DNA from: Magnetospirillum sp. 15-1
Lineage (GTDB): Bacteria; Pseudomonadota; Alphaproteobacteria; Rhodospirillales; Magnetospirillaceae
NCBI RefSeq assembly: GCF_900184795.1
Contig: NZ_FXXN01000011.1
Span: 7,539-50,939 of the forward strand
Direction: 5' to 3'
Length of the DNA stretch: 43,401 nucleotides
Under the pieces are notes generated by a model. It saw only the letters and a program-made list of their open reading frames with translations, searched no databases and had not been told where the DNA came from. Positions 24,305 to 34,298 of the stretch are shown piece after piece (the stretch's first letter is position 1; every line of letters begins with the position of its first letter). The position numbers were made by a program, and so were the translations under genes.

Positions 24305-25290
24305 GCGCCCTTCTCCAAGACCGCCGCGCGGTCCTGCTGCTCGGCCTGCTGGCGATCCTCGCCCTGGCTCCGCTGGCGGCCGGCGATTATATGCTGTCCA
24401 TCCTGATCACCGTCCTGCTGCAGGCCTATCTCGGCATGAGCTGGAACGTCATGATGGGCTTTGCCGGCCAGTTCTCGCTGGGCCACGCCCTCTATGTCGG
24501 TCTGGGGGCCTATGCCGGCGGCGCCCTGTTCGTCCATTACGGCACGCCGCCGTGGATCGGCGCCTTTGCCGGCATGGCGGTCTCGGCCGCCGCGGGCGCG
24601 GTGATCGGCACGCTCGGCTTCCGTTTCAAGGTGATGGGCGTCTATTTCGCCCTGCTGACCATCGCGTTTGCCGAGTTCACCCGCGTGCTGTTCGACCACT
24701 GGGGCTGGGTGGGCGCCTCGTCGGGGCTGTTCCTGCCCCCCGCCCCCAACAACAGCCCGGACAATCTGTGGCTGCTGCGCGGCTCGACCACCATGTTCTA
24801 CTACGTGATCCTGGGGATGACGGCGGGCGCCTTCTGGTTCTGCCGCGCCCTTCTGATGCGCCGCATCGGCTATTACTGGCAGGCCATCCGCGAGGATCAG
24901 GACGCCGCCGACGCGCTGGGCATCGACGTGTTCAGGAACAAAATGATCGCCGTGCTGATCTCGGCTTCCATGACCAGCCTGGGCGGCATGTTCCTGGCCT
25001 TCTTCAACAACAACCTCTACCCGGAAAGCATCTTCTCCATGCATCGCTCCATCGAGCTGATGCTGGGCACCATCATCGGCGGCATCGGCACCCTGTTCGG
25101 GCCGATCCTGGGCGCCGTGGTGCTGACCGCGCTGGGCGAGGGCCTGACCATCCTGGGGGCCCATATCGGCATCGACGGCGTCAAGCAGATCGCCTACGGC
25201 ATCTGTCTGATGCTGATCCTGGTCCTGAAGCCGGGCGGGCTGTGGCCGTGGCTGCGCAAACTCCTGCGCCTCGAGGGAGACGGCCGATGA
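24301..25290 (+). CDS. livM: LivM-type ABC permease (aromatic-uptake cassette)
   Basis: A 329-residue membrane protein, second half of the permease dimer. Family hallmarks are 'YLGMSWNVMMGFAGQFSLGHALYVGLGAYAGG' and 'YYWQAIREDQDAADALGIDVFRNKM', the cytoplasmic loop that contacts the ATPases. It overlaps livH and livG by four bases each. No unusual features. Confidence 0.92.
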   Translation: MSALLQDRRAVLLLGLLAILALAPLAAGDYMLSILITVLLQAYLGMSWNVMMGFAGQFSLGHALYVGLGAYAGGALFVHYGTPPWIGAFAGMAVSAAAGAVIGTLGFRFKVMGVYFALLTIAFAEFTRVLFDHWGWVGASSGLFLPPAPNNSPDNLWLLRGSTTMFYYVILGMTAGAFWFCRALLMRRIGYYWQAIREDQDAADALGIDVFRNKMIAVLISASMTSLGGMFLAFFNNNLYPESIFSMHRSIELMLGTIIGGIGTLFGPILGAVVLTALGEGLTILGAHIGIDGVKQIAYGICLMLILVLKPGGLWPWLRKLLRLEGDGR

Positions 25291-26035
25291 ATACCGCCGC
25301 TCCCATGCCCCTCCCGCCCATGCTTGTCGTCGAGAATCTGGGCAAGAGCTTCCGCGGCCTGCGCGCCGTCAACGCCGTGGCCTTCACGGTGCCCAGGGGC
25401 GACATCGTCGCCCTGATCGGCCCCAACGGGGCGGGCAAGACCACCACCTTCAACCTGATCGCCGGGGCGCTGCCGCCCAGCGACGGCAAGGTGATACTGG
25501 ACGGCGAGGACGTCACCGGCCTGGGCCAGGCGGCCATCTGCCGCGCCGGCGTGGGCCGTACCTTCCAGATCGTCAAGCCCTTCGCCGGGCTGACCGTCGA
25601 GGAGAACGTCATGGTCGGAGCGCTCCGCCATGACGATGGCGACGTGGAGAAGGCGAGAGCCGCGTCCCGCGCCATCCTCGACCTGCTGGAGCTCGGCGAC
25701 CGCGCCAAGGACCCGGCCCAGACCCTGACCCTGCCCGACCGCAAGCGTCTGGAGGTGGCCAAGGCCCTGGCGACGCGGCCCAAGCTGCTGCTGCTCGACG
25801 AGGTGATGGCCGGCCTGCGCCCGGTGGAATGCGACCGCATGGTGGCGATCCTCACCGGGCTGAACCGGGAAACCGGGCTGACCATCCTGCTGATCGAGCA
25901 CGTCATGCGCGCCGTGATGGCGCTGTCCCACCACGTGGTGGTGCTGCACCACGGCGAGAAGATCGCCGAGGGCACCCCCGCCGAGGTTACCAGCCATCCC
26001 AAGGTGCTGGAATGCTATCTGGGAGAGGATCACGA

Positions 26036-26039
<4 letters not shown>
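25287..26039 (+). CDS. livG: LivG-type ABC ATPase (aromatic-uptake cassette)
   Basis: A 250-residue ABC ATPase. Walker A is 'GPNGAGKTT', the Q-loop is 'GRTFQIVKPF', Walker B is 'LLLLDEVMAGLRP' and the switch His is in 'LLIEHVMRAV'. The signature motif is degenerate: where LSGGQ/LPYG is expected the protein reads 'LTLPDRKRLEVAKAL', a form seen in some LivG relatives. It probably dimerises with LivF, which keeps a canonical signature. ATG 25287 overlaps the livM stop and its own stop overlaps the livF start. Confidence 0.9.
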
Positions 26040-26743
<704 letters not shown>

Positions 26744-26807
26744 GAACCAGAGACCCCGCGGGGACGACAATAAGGAAGCGGTCCAAGAAGGCGGCGAGGA
26801 GAACACT

Positions 26808-28646
26808 ATGAATTCGGTTGCTTGGGCACCCATCAATTTCGCACCCGCGCGGGTGGAAGTGGAAAAGCTGGACGACGGCGCCTTCATTATCCGCTCGCCC
26901 GACAGCCTGAAACCCTATTCACGCTGCCTCGGCGACCTGCTGGTGCATTGGGCCGAACGCATCCCCAACCGGACCTTCCTGGCCCAGCGCGACGGCGACG
27001 GCTGGCGCCGGGTGACCTGGGCCGAGACCCTGGACAAGGTCGAATCCATCGCCCAGTCCCTGCTGGACCGCGGGCTGAACAAGAACCGGCCGGTGATGAT
27101 CCTGTCGGACAACAGCATCGACCACGCCCTTCTGGCCCTGGCCGCCATGTACGTCGGCATCCCGGTGGCGCCCATCTCGCCGGCCTATTCGCTGGTGTCC
27201 CAGGACCATTCCAAGCTGAAGTACATCGCCGACCTCCTGAAGCCCGGTCTGGTCTATGCCGCCGACGGCGCCCGCTTCGCCGACGCCCTGGTGATTCCAG
27301 AACTGGCCCGCGTCGAGGTGGTCACCAGCACCAATCCCATCGCCTGCGGCGTGACCTTCGACGCCCTGCTGGCCACCACTCCCGGTCCCGAGGTCGAAGA
27401 CGCCTTCGCCGCCGTGCGGCCCAGCACCGTGGCCAAGATCCTGTTCACCTCGGGCTCCACCGACATGCCCAAGGGCGTGATCAACACCCAGAAGATGCTG
27501 TGCTCCAACCAGCAGGCCGTCCGTCAGGCCTGGCCCTTCCTGCTGGAAAGCCATCCGGTGCTGGTGGACTGGCTGCCCTGGAACCACACCTTCGGCGGCA
27601 ACCACAACTTCAACATGATCCTGCGCCACGGCGGCACCTTGTATATCGACGAAGGCAAGCCCATGCCCGGCCTGGTGGAGAAGACGGCGGCCAACCTCAA
27701 GGAGGTGTCGCCCACCCTCTACTTCAACGTGCCGCGCGGCTTCGACATGCTGATTCCGCTGCTGGAGAAGGACGACGCCCTGCGCGAGAACTTCTTCCGC
27801 GATCTGAAGATCATCTTCTACGCGGGCGCCGCCCTGCCCCAGAACCTGTGGGACAAGATGGAACAGTTGTCCATCCGCACCCTGGGCCACAAGGTGCGCA
27901 TGGTGTCGTCCTGGGGCTCCACCGAGACCTCGCCCATGATCACCACCGTGCATTTCGACATTCCCAGGGCCGGCATCATCGGTCTGCCGGCGCCGGGCTG
28001 CGAGGTCAAGATGATCCCCAACGGCGGCAAGCTGGAAATGCGCATCCGGGGACCCAACGTCACGCCGGGCTATTTCAAGCGCGCCGACCTGACCGCCAAG
28101 GCCTTCGACGAGGACGGCTGGTACATCATCGGCGACGCCGGCAAGCTGGCCGATCCCGATGATCCGTCCAAGGGTATCGTGTTCGACGGCCGGGTGGCCG
28201 AGGACTTCAAGCTGACCTCGGGCACCTGGGTGCATGTGGGAGCGCTGCGCATGTCGGTGATCGACGCCGCCGCGCCGATCCTGCAGGACGCGGTGGTCAC
28301 CGGCCACGACCGCCAGGAGGTTGGGCTGCTGGGCTTCGCCAGCCTGCCCGGCTGCCTGCGGCTGTGCCCCGACGCGGCCCCCGACACGCCGCTGAAGGAC
28401 CTGATCAGGCGCCCCGAAGTGCGCGAGAAGATGCGAGCCGCCATGAACGCCCTGGCCGCCGAGGGCAAGGGCACCTCGCACCGCATTTCCCGCGCCCTGC
28501 TGATGGACGCCCCGCCCTCCATCGACGCCAACGAGATCACCGACAAGGGCTATATCAACCAGCGGGCCGTGCTGACCAACCGCGTCCATCTGGTGGAAAA
28601 GCTGTACGCCGCCGGCGATGATCCCGACGTGATCCGGATGGGTTGA
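26808..28646 (+). CDS. fcs: Feruloyl-CoA synthase (AMP-forming acyl-CoA ligase)
   Basis: A 612-residue ANL-superfamily enzyme. The P-loop is '[17 protein letters not shown]', the aromatic-pocket region is '[19 protein letters not shown]', the adenylation motif is '[12 protein letters not shown]' and the hinge region '[36 protein letters not shown]'. The last is the long insertion typical of feruloyl-CoA synthases rather than 4-coumarate ligases. It activates ferulate or related hydroxycinnamates with CoA and ATP. GAGGAG lies six bases before ATG 26808. It follows livF and precedes an acyl-CoA dehydrogenase, so uptake and activation are linked. A genuine catabolic role also needs a hydratase/lyase, which is not in the window. 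Confidence 0.88.
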   Translation: MNSVAWAPINFAPARVEVEKLDDGAFIIRSPDSLKPYSRCLGDLLVHWAERIPNRTFLAQRDGDGWRRVTWAETLDKVESIAQSLLDRGLNKNRPVMILSDNSIDHALLALAAMYVGIPVAPISPAYSLVSQDHSKLKYIADLLKPGLVYAADGARFADALVIPELARVEVVTSTNPIACGVTFDALLATTPGPEVEDAFAAVRPSTVAKILFTSGSTDMPKGVINTQKMLCSNQQAVRQAWPFLLESHPVLVDWLPWNHTFGGNHNFNMILRHGGTLYIDEGKPMPGLVEKTAANLKEVSPTLYFNVPRGFDMLIPLLEKDDALRENFFRDLKIIFYAGAALPQNLWDKMEQLSIRTLGHKVRMVSSWGSTETSPMITTVHFDIPRAGIIGLPAPGCEVKMIPNGGKLEMRIRGPNVTPGYFKRADLTAKAFDEDGWYIIGDAGKLADPDDPSKGIVFDGRVAEDFKLTSGTWVHVGALRMSVIDAAAPILQDAVVTGHDRQEVGLLGFASLPGCLRLCPDAAPDTPLKDLIRRPEVREKMRAAMNALAAEGKGTSHRISRALLMDAPPSIDANEITDKGYINQRAVLTNRVHLVEKLYAAGDDPDVIRMG

Positions 28647-28669
28647 GCCGCCAGTTCAAGGACAAGACC

Positions 28670-30340
28670 ATGATCGATTACCGCACCCCGCTCGCGGACC
28701 TGCTGTTCGCGCTGCGCCACGGGGCCGAGGCCGCCCGCCTGCCCCATTGGGACGACGAGACCGCCGAGACCGTGCTGACCCATGCCGCGTCCATGGTGGA
28801 CGGGATCATTGCCCCCCTTGATCCGGTGGGCGACATCGAGGGCACCCGGCTGGTCGACGGCCGCGTGGTGATGCCCCAGCCCTTCGTGGATGCCTACCGG
28901 CAGTTCGCCGGGGACGGCTGGCAGGGCCTGGCCGTGCCGGAGGAGGACGGCGGCCAGGGCCTGCCCCATATTCTCGCCTCGGCCCTGTCCGAGATGCTGT
29001 CGGGAGCCTGCATCACCTATCAGATGGTGTTGTCCCTGGCCCACGGCGCCATGCGCACCCTGGCGGCCAGCGGCTCGGCGGAACAGCGCACCACCTGGAT
29101 TCCCCGCCTCGCCGCCGGTGAATACCTCGCCACCATGTGTCTGACCGAGGCCCAGGCCGGTTCCGATCTGGGGCTGGTGCGCACCATGGCGACGCCCCAA
29201 GCCGACGGCTCGTGGAGCATCTCGGGCGGCAAGATCTTCATCTCGGGCGGCGACCAGAACCTCACCCAAGGCCGCATCATGCATCTGGTGCTGGCCCGTA
29301 CCCCCGACGCCCCGCCCGGCGTCAAGGGATTGTCCCTGTTCCTCGCCTCGTCGCTGCTGCCCGACGGCTCGCGCAACGCCATCTCGGTGGTGCGCCTCGA
29401 GGAGAAGATGGGCATGCACGCCTCGCCCACCTGTCAGGTGGCCTTCGACGGGGCCAGGGCCGAGATCATCGGCGCCCCCGGCGAGGGGCTGGCCCGCATG
29501 TTCACCATGATGAACGCCGAACGCCTGGATGTGGCGGTGCAGGGCGTCGGACTGGCCGAGGTGGCGCTGCAACGCTCGCTGGCCTACGCCAACGAACGCA
29601 AGCAGGGCAAGGCCGGCAAGGGGGGCGACGGGCCGGACGTCATCGCGAAACACGGCGACGTGCGGCGCATGCTGCTGGCCCAGATGGCTCTCGCCATGGG
29701 CTGCCGCGCCATGGTGATGCGCACCCTGGTCGACCTGGAACTGGGCGACCGGCCGGCCCTGATGGAGCTGATGACGCCGGTGTGCAAGGCCTTCGCCACC
29801 GAGGCCGCCATGGAGGCCGCCGACCACGCCATCCAGGTGCACGGCGGCTACGGCTTCCTGCGCGAGTACCGGGTCGAGCAGATTCTGCGCGACGGCCGCA
29901 TCACCCGCATCTACGAGGGCACCAACGGCATCCAGGCCGCCACCGTGGCCGGGCGGGTCATCCGGCTGAACAACGGGCAGGCGCTCGCCGAGTTCAAGGC
30001 CGAGGTGGAAGCCGCCATGGGGCTCGCCCCCCCCGCCTTCGCCGCGGCCTTGGGCCGGGCGCTGGCCGCCTGGGACGAGGCCAGCAACCTCATGCTCGGC
30101 CGCAAGGATATCGGCCTTACCGCCACCGCCTACCTGCGGCTGACCGGCCTGCTGGCCTTCGGCGCCGCCTGGGCACGGCTGGAAGCGAGCGCCGAGCATG
30201 CCGCCAATCCGACGCGCATCCGTGCCGTGGCCGAATTCGTGCGCGACTGGATGCTGCCCGAGACCCGGCATTTGGCGGATCTATGCAGGAATTCGTCAGA
30301 ACTAGGGTGTTTACCTGATGAGGCATTCATCACCGGATGA
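28670..30340 (+). CDS. Acyl-CoA dehydrogenase family protein
   Basis: A 556-residue flavin enzyme of the longer acyl-CoA dehydrogenase type with an extra C-terminal domain. FAD-contacting stretches are 'MCLTEAQAGSDLGLVRT' and 'ISGGKIFISGG'. The substrate-loop 'KMGMHASPTCQVAFDG' and 'QVHGGYGFLREYRVEQILRDGRITRIYEGTNGIQ' follow; the Glu in 'YEGT' is the usual catalytic base. I chose ATG 28670 (AAGGA seven bases upstream), 23 bases after the fcs stop. It may oxidise the phenylpropanoyl side chain or a product of it. A hairpin follows the stop. Confidence 0.87.
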   Translation: MIDYRTPLADLLFALRHGAEAARLPHWDDETAETVLTHAASMVDGIIAPLDPVGDIEGTRLVDGRVVMPQPFVDAYRQFAGDGWQGLAVPEEDGGQGLPHILASALSEMLSGACITYQMVLSLAHGAMRTLAASGSAEQRTTWIPRLAAGEYLATMCLTEAQAGSDLGLVRTMATPQADGSWSISGGKIFISGGDQNLTQGRIMHLVLARTPDAPPGVKGLSLFLASSLLPDGSRNAISVVRLEEKMGMHASPTCQVAFDGARAEIIGAPGEGLARMFTMMNAERLDVAVQGVGLAEVALQRSLAYANERKQGKAGKGGDGPDVIAKHGDVRRMLLAQMALAMGCRAMVMRTLVDLELGDRPALMELMTPVCKAFATEAAMEAADHAIQVHGGYGFLREYRVEQILRDGRITRIYEGTNGIQAATVAGRVIRLNNGQALAEFKAEVEAAMGLAPPAFAAALGRALAAWDEASNLMLGRKDIGLTATAYLRLTGLLAFGAAWARLEASAEHAANPTRIRAVAEFVRDWMLPETRHLADLCRNSSELGCLPDEAFITG

Positions 30341-30343
30341 TTC

Positions 30344-30360
30344 CTGGGGAAAAACCCCAG
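30344..30360 (+). terminator. Hairpin after the aromatic-uptake operon
   Basis: CTGGGG-aaaaa-CCCCAG begins four bases after the acyl-CoA dehydrogenase stop. It lacks a T-tract, so it is a weak or factor-assisted terminator. The remaining gap to the HU gene (30361-30561) holds no gene I can support. Confidence 0.5.
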
Positions 30361-30561
30361 CGATTCGAGACAGGACCGTTGTATTGTTGCGGAAAACGCG
30401 ACACATTGCTTAACTCCCCGCTGGCCGGAAGCCCACCTGTGACAGGGTTTTCAGCCTGGGGTTCGGGTTCGGGCCGGCTGGCGTCCCTAGCAACAGAGTT
30501 GTTGACGTCCGCAACGGTCATGTCATTTTCAACCGGTCACGACAATTCCATTGGGGGTCTC

Positions 30562-30837
30562 ATGAACAAGCAGGATCTGGTGAACAAGGTTGCCGAGCTC
30601 AGCGGTCTGTCCAAGGCTGCCGCCGACAACGTGATCGATGCCACCTTCTCCGCCATCACTTCGGCGCTCAAGGCCGGCGACGATGTCCGCCTGGTCGGTT
30701 TCGGTTCCTTCTCGGTGACTCAGCGCGCCGCCAAGGAAGGTCGCAATCCCCGCACCGGCGCCACCATCAAGATCGCGGCCTCCAAGGCCCCGAAGTTCAC
30801 CGCCGGCAAGGGTCTGAAGGACGCCGTCAACGGCTAG
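30562..30837 (+). CDS. hup: HU-family DNA-binding protein
   Basis: A 91-residue nucleoid protein with the complete HU/IHF signature: helical N-terminus 'MNKQDLVNKVAELSGLSKAAADNVIDA', the 'VRLVGFGSFSV' strand, the DNA-binding arm containing 'GRNPRTGATIKI' with the intercalating Pro, and 'FTAGKGLKDAVNG' at the end. It bends and compacts DNA. GGGGG precedes ATG 30562 and a strong terminator follows. The upstream 200 bases are non-coding and probably hold its promoter. Confidence 0.95.
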   Translation: MNKQDLVNKVAELSGLSKAAADNVIDATFSAITSALKAGDDVRLVGFGSFSVTQRAAKEGRNPRTGATIKIAASKAPKFTAGKGLKDAVNG

Positions 30838-30862
30838 GTCCTTCGCCTACGGGTGAAATGCC

Positions 30863-30892
30863 AAGGCCCCCGGAAATCTCCGGGGGCCTTTT
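30863..30892 (+). terminator. Rho-independent terminator after hup
   Basis: A perfect 11-bp stem (AAGGCCCCCGG / CCGGGGGCCTT) with loop aaatct is followed by ttttggtttt. This is the clearest terminator in the window. Confidence 0.9.
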
Positions 30893-30949
30893 GGTTTTAT
30901 CGATGGCAAAAAGCTTTCTCCGGGCGGGTTCGGGCGGCGGCCCGGCACC

Positions 30950-31747
30950 TCAGCCCTTGCTCACGGAATCCGCCACCAGCTTGTGAACCACGGCGTTCAG
31001 CCCCTGGGCCGCCGGGGCCATGATGTCCGACGGAATGGGGAAGATGATGGTGGAGTTGTGCTCGATGGCGATGTCCTTCAACGTCGCCAGATAGCGCAGC
31101 AGCATGGCGCCCGGCTTGCCCTCCATCAACTGGGCCGCCTCGGCCAGCTTGGTGGCGGCCTCGAACTCGCCCTGGGCGGTGATGATGCGGGCGCGGCGGC
31201 CGCGTTCGGCCTCGGCCTCCTGCCCCATGGCCCGGATCATGTTGGGATCGAGATCGACGCTGCGGATTTCCACGTTCTGGACTTCGACGCCCCAGGATTC
31301 GGTGCGCTCGTCGAGCACCCGGCGGATCGCCTGCTTCAAATCCTCCTGCTGCCCCAGCAACTGGTCCAGACTGTGGGAACCCAGGGTCGAGCGGGTGGTG
31401 ATCTGGGCCAACTGGCTGACCGCCTCGCGGTAATTGGCCACTTCCAGCACCGCCTTCATGGCGTTGCTCACCCGGTAGTAGACCACCGCCGTCACCTTGA
31501 CCGAGACGTTGTCGCGGCTGATCACGTCCTGAGTGGGGACTTCCATCACCGCCAGGCGGATATCCACCGGAATCAGGACCTGGACGAAGGGAATGACCAG
31601 CCGAAGCCCCGGCTCCCGCGTGCCGGTATAGCGTCCCAGGGTCAGCACCACGCCTTTTTCGGTCTGCGGCACGATGCAGATGGACTTGACCAGGATGATG
31701 ACAACGAGAATGGCGAGGATCAGCCAGAAGATCACGGTCGGGGGCAT
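30950..31747 (-). CDS. SPFH/stomatin-like (slipin) membrane protein
   Basis: A 265-residue protein. One N-terminal transmembrane segment (about residues 5-24, 'IFWLILAILVVIILVKSICI') is followed by an SPFH domain beginning 'IVPQTEKGVVLTLGRYTGTREPGLRLVIPFVQ', with 'MEVPTQDVISRDNVSVKVTAVVYYRV' and 'VEVQNVEIRSVDLDPNM'. A helical region with 'AEAERGRRARIITAQGEFEAATKLAEAA' ends the protein. Slipins form rings in membrane microdomains and often pair with NfeD, which is not adjacent here. I chose ATG 31747 because AAGGAG lies seven bases upstream. Confidence 0.9.
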   Translation of the reverse strand: MPPTVIFWLILAILVVIILVKSICIVPQTEKGVVLTLGRYTGTREPGLRLVIPFVQVLIPVDIRLAVMEVPTQDVISRDNVSVKVTAVVYYRVSNAMKAVLEVANYREAVSQLAQITTRSTLGSHSLDQLLGQQEDLKQAIRRVLDERTESWGVEVQNVEIRSVDLDPNMIRAMGQEAEAERGRRARIITAQGEFEAATKLAEAAQLMEGKPGAMLLRYLATLKDIAIEHNSTIIFPIPSDIMAPAAQGLNAVVHKLVADSVSKG

Positions 31748-31839
31748 GGGACGATCTCCTTGGGTTAGAACAAGCATAGGCCCTCTTCGCCCGAAAGACC
31801 ATGGCGACGGCGCTTGCAAATTCCCCCCGCCTCATACAT

Positions 31840-31862
31840 ATTGCGATTCATTCGCATTTGCA
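31840..31862 (+). promoter_or_regulatory. Possible Fur-type iron box
   Basis: The stretch 'attgcgattcattcgcattt' contains TGCGA-ttcat-TCGCA. On the minus strand it reads as AATGCG-AATGAA-TCGCAA, close to the repeated hexamer pattern of proteobacterial Fur sites. It ends 13 bases before the start codon of the gene at 31876, next to its ribosome-binding site. The identification is tentative. Confidence 0.35.
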
Positions 31863-31875
31863 TCTGGAGGGCGTG

Positions 31876-32445
31876 ATGGGATTTATCGAGGGCAGGACCA
31901 TCCTGAACCGGCAGGCCATGACCGCCAGGGATTATATCTGGCTGGCGGTGCTGGGCGCCGCCGAACGCGCGCCCTTGACCATGGACGACAGCGTCCAGGC
32001 GGTCGGCGCCCTGGCGGGGCCGGCCTGGAACCCGGTGTCGCAACTGGTGTTCGACGCCATCGACGAGATGCTGGAGGACGGGCTGCTCGATCCGGTCGAG
32101 CGCTCCCTGCGTCTTGCCATCACCGGCGACGGCCGCCGCCGCCTGCACGATCTGGTCGCCCAGCCGCTGGCGGCGCCGCTGTCCAGCTTCGGGCAGGTAG
32201 GCATCCGGCTGAAGCTGGCCTTCCTCGATCTGGCGCCGCCGGTGGTCCGCCGCCGCCAGATCGACGCCATCCTGCGATCTTGCGATTGCGAGATCGCGTC
32301 GCGCACCGCCTCCTGCGCCGCCTGGTCGCTCAACGGCCCTCTGGGCCGGGTATGGCTGGACCATCAGGTGGATGCGCTGGAGGAGATGGCCGAGGTGCTG
32401 CGCCGGCTGGCGCGGGCAGAAGGAGCCGCCCTGACCGAAGGTTAA
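31876..32445 (+). CDS. Protein of unknown function, possible winged-helix type
   Basis: A 189-residue soluble protein. The N-terminal half ('ARDYIWLAVLGAAERAPLTMDDSVQAVGALAG' then 'MLEDGLLDP' and 'LAITGDGRRRLHDLV') has the look of a PadR-like winged helix with its wing, which is suggestive only. The C-terminal half is helical and carries a cysteine cluster in 'ILRSCDCEIASRTASCAAW'. GGAGG lies five bases before ATG 31876, and a possible Fur box lies just upstream. Its stop overlaps the convergent copZ stop by two bases. I do not recognise the family; a metal-responsive regulator is a reasonable guess. Confidence 0.6.
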   Translation: MGFIEGRTILNRQAMTARDYIWLAVLGAAERAPLTMDDSVQAVGALAGPAWNPVSQLVFDAIDEMLEDGLLDPVERSLRLAITGDGRRRLHDLVAQPLAAPLSSFGQVGIRLKLAFLDLAPPVVRRRQIDAILRSCDCEIASRTASCAAWSLNGPLGRVWLDHQVDALEEMAEVLRRLARAEGAALTEG

Positions 32446-32642
32446 ACCCTGCCCTCGAAGCCGAAGCCGGCGGCGTCGACGGCCTGCTTGACCTGGGCCT
32501 CGTCGGCCCCGTCGACGGTTACCGCCTTGTTGCCCAGGTCCACTTCGACCTTGGCGCCGGGGGCGATTTCCTGAATGGCCGAGGTCACGGACTTGGAGCA
32601 GCCGCCGCAGCTCATGCCGGTGACGCGATAGGTGGTGGACAT
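32442..32642 (-). CDS. copZ: CopZ-like copper chaperone (heavy-metal-associated domain)
   Basis: A 66-residue ferredoxin-like HMA domain with the metal-binding motif 'GMSCGGCSKS' near the N-terminus and the fold-typical 'VEVDLGNKAVTVDG'. It carries Cu(I) between the cytosol and CopA. GGGGA lies seven bases before the ATG at 32642. A CueR-type operator lies 40 bases upstream (32682-32702), so it has its own copper-inducible promoter although it shares the strand with the cueR-copA genes. Confidence 0.9.
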   Translation of the reverse strand: MSTTYRVTGMSCGGCSKSVTSAIQEIAPGAKVEVDLGNKAVTVDGADEAQVKQAVDAAGFGFEGRV

Positions 32643-32681
32643 GGTGATTTCCCCATGAGGATTGCGATGGGGAAAGCATGA

Positions 32682-32702
32682 ACCTTCCAGCCGATGGAAG
32701 GT
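32682..32702 (-). promoter_or_regulatory. CueR-type operator/promoter of copZ
   Basis: Inverted repeat ACCTTCC-N7-GGAAGGT. On the minus strand TTGACC (-35) and CATGCT (-10) are separated by 19 bases with the palindrome in the spacer. This long spacer is the hallmark of MerR-family activated promoters. Confidence 0.85.
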
Positions 32703-32712
32703 CAAGAGGGGA

Positions 32713-33837
32713 TTATTGCCCCGGCCCCATGCGGATGATGGTGCTGACCGGGACCAGCACGAAGCCACGACCCTCCAAACCGGGCAGCCAGCCGGCCAGG
32801 GCCTCGATGGTGCCGTCGTGAGGATGGCCGATGGCGATGGCGGCGCCGTGCTTGCGGGCATAGGCCTCGGTCTTGGCCAATTGGGCGCGCACATGGGCGA
32901 CGCCCTGGTCGTTGTCGAGGAAGACGTGACGGGCCGCGAAGGGCACGCCGAAGTGACGGGCCGTCTCGGCGCCCACCGTGCGCTCGGATGTCACCGAATC
33001 GATGAAGGCCAGCCCGCGGCGGCGCAACTCGGCCATCACCACGCGCATGCCGGCCGGGTCCGAGGTGAAGCGCGAGCCCATATGGTTGTTGATGCCCACA
33101 TAGCCGTCGAAGCGCGACAGCCCCCAATCGAGGCGGCGGCGGATTTCGTCGGGAGACAGCCCCACCTCCAGAACCTCGGTGCCGGGATCGTAGGAAGCGC
33201 TTTGCGGCTGCATGGGCACGTGCACCATCAGCTCGTGACCGTGCGCCTTGGCATCGCGGGCCTGACGCGCCACGTCGTCGGCATAGGTCATGTAGGACAG
33301 CGTCAGCGGCCCCTTCAGCTGCGACATGCGCTCGCTGCGGCGACGGTCGACGCCCAGGTCGTCGATGATGATGGCGATGACCGGCCGGCCGCCGGTCTTG
33401 GGTGCCGGCAGGGCGTTGCGCAGCCAGACCGCCGCCCCGGCGGGCAGCAGCTTGGCCTCGGGCATGGGCGCGGCGGGCGGCGCCATCGGAGCCAGGGAAA
33501 CCACGTCGGAGGCATGGCCGAATTCCAGGGCCTCGGACGAACCGGGGTCGGGGCGCGGCGGCGGTGGGGCCAACAGCGGCCGGCCGTCCTCGGGTTCATC
33601 GGCCGTCACCGGGCTGGGCGGCGGCGGCGGCGCGGGAGATTCGGTGATCACCGGGGCGGGAGCCTGCTCGGCGCCGGGAGCGGGCCGGCCCGATTTGCCC
33701 GACCATACGCCCAGTACCAGGCCGATGCCGAGGCCGGCCACCAGGACCGCGACCATCAGGCCGACCAGAACGGCGGGACGCTCCCACAGGGGCGTCTTGT
33801 TGCCCATCAGCATGCGTCTGACGTCGCGCCGTCCCAC
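32713..33837 (-). CDS. Divergent polysaccharide deacetylase family protein (YibQ-like)
   Basis: A 374-residue envelope protein. A cytoplasmic start is followed by one transmembrane segment (about residues 22-44, 'AVLVGLMVAVLVAGLGIGLVLGVW'), a Pro/Ala-rich periplasmic linker of about 90 residues, and the deacetylase-like barrel beginning 'VIAIIIDDLGVDRRRS'. Further motifs are 'HELMVHVPMQP', 'GINNHMGSRFT', 'FIDSVTS' and 'AIGHPHDGTIEAL'. The family is related to NodB deacetylases and is thought to act on cell-wall material. The start is taken as GTG 33837, with GGTGG upstream; ATG 33813 or 33807 are alternatives. It sits between cueR and copZ without a clear functional link to copper. Confidence 0.85.
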   Translation of the reverse strand: MGRRDVRRMLMGNKTPLWERPAVLVGLMVAVLVAGLGIGLVLGVWSGKSGRPAPGAEQAPAPVITESPAPPPPPSPVTADEPEDGRPLLAPPPPRPDPGSSEALEFGHASDVVSLAPMAPPAAPMPEAKLLPAGAAVWLRNALPAPKTGGRPVIAIIIDDLGVDRRRSERMSQLKGPLTLSYMTYADDVARQARDAKAHGHELMVHVPMQPQSASYDPGTEVLEVGLSPDEIRRRLDWGLSRFDGYVGINNHMGSRFTSDPAGMRVVMAELRRRGLAFIDSVTSERTVGAETARHFGVPFAARHVFLDNDQGVAHVRAQLAKTEAYARKHGAAIAIGHPHDGTIEALAGWLPGLEGRGFVLVPVSTIIRMGPGQ

Positions 33838-33899
33838 GTCTCACCACCCAGATTGAAGTCGCCCCCCTTGTAAGGCCAAACGGCCGGAGGCGCAAAGGC

Positions 33900-34298
33900 T
33901 CATGGCGACGGCGCGGTCGCCAGCTCCTCCAGAATCGGGCATTCGGGGTGGTCGTCGCCGCAACACCGCGTGGTGAGGTCCAGCAGGGTGCGGCGGATGG
34001 TGTCCAATTCGGCGATCTTGCGCTCGATATCGGCCACATGCTTCAAGGCGATGGCCTTGACGTCGGCGCTGGCCCGCGAGCGGTCGCGCCACAGTTCCAG
34101 CAATCCGCCCACGTCGCCCACCGAGAAACCCAGCGAGCGCGCCCGGTGAATGAAGCGCAGCGTCTCCACCTCGTTGGCGGTATAGGCGCGGTAGCCGGCG
34201 GCGGTGCGCCCCGCCGCCGGAATCAGCCCGACGGATTCGTAGTAGCGGATGGTCTTGGCCGAAACACCCGAGCGCCTGGCCGCCTCGCCGATGTTCAT
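33900..34298 (-). CDS. cueR: CueR-type MerR-family copper-responsive regulator
   Basis: A 132-residue MerR protein. The winged helix-turn-helix starts '[27 protein letters not shown]'. A dimerisation helix covers residues 75-110, and the metal loop '[14 protein letters not shown]' has the Cys-x7-Cys arrangement that binds Cu(I). ATG 34298 overlaps the copA stop (ATGA), so the activator is made with the pump. Matching operators are seen before copA and copZ. Confidence 0.92.
   Translation of the reverse strand: MNIGEAARRSGVSAKTIRYYESVGLIPAAGRTAAGYRAYTANEVETLRFIHRARSLGFSVGDVGGLLELWRDRSRASADVKAIALKHVADIERKIAELDTIRRTLLDLTTRCCGDDHPECPILEELATAPSP

Noticed and set aside
26919-28589. A 556-codon minus-strand frame opposite feruloyl-CoA synthase
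   Set aside because: Shadow frame; His/Gly/Gln-rich with no motif.
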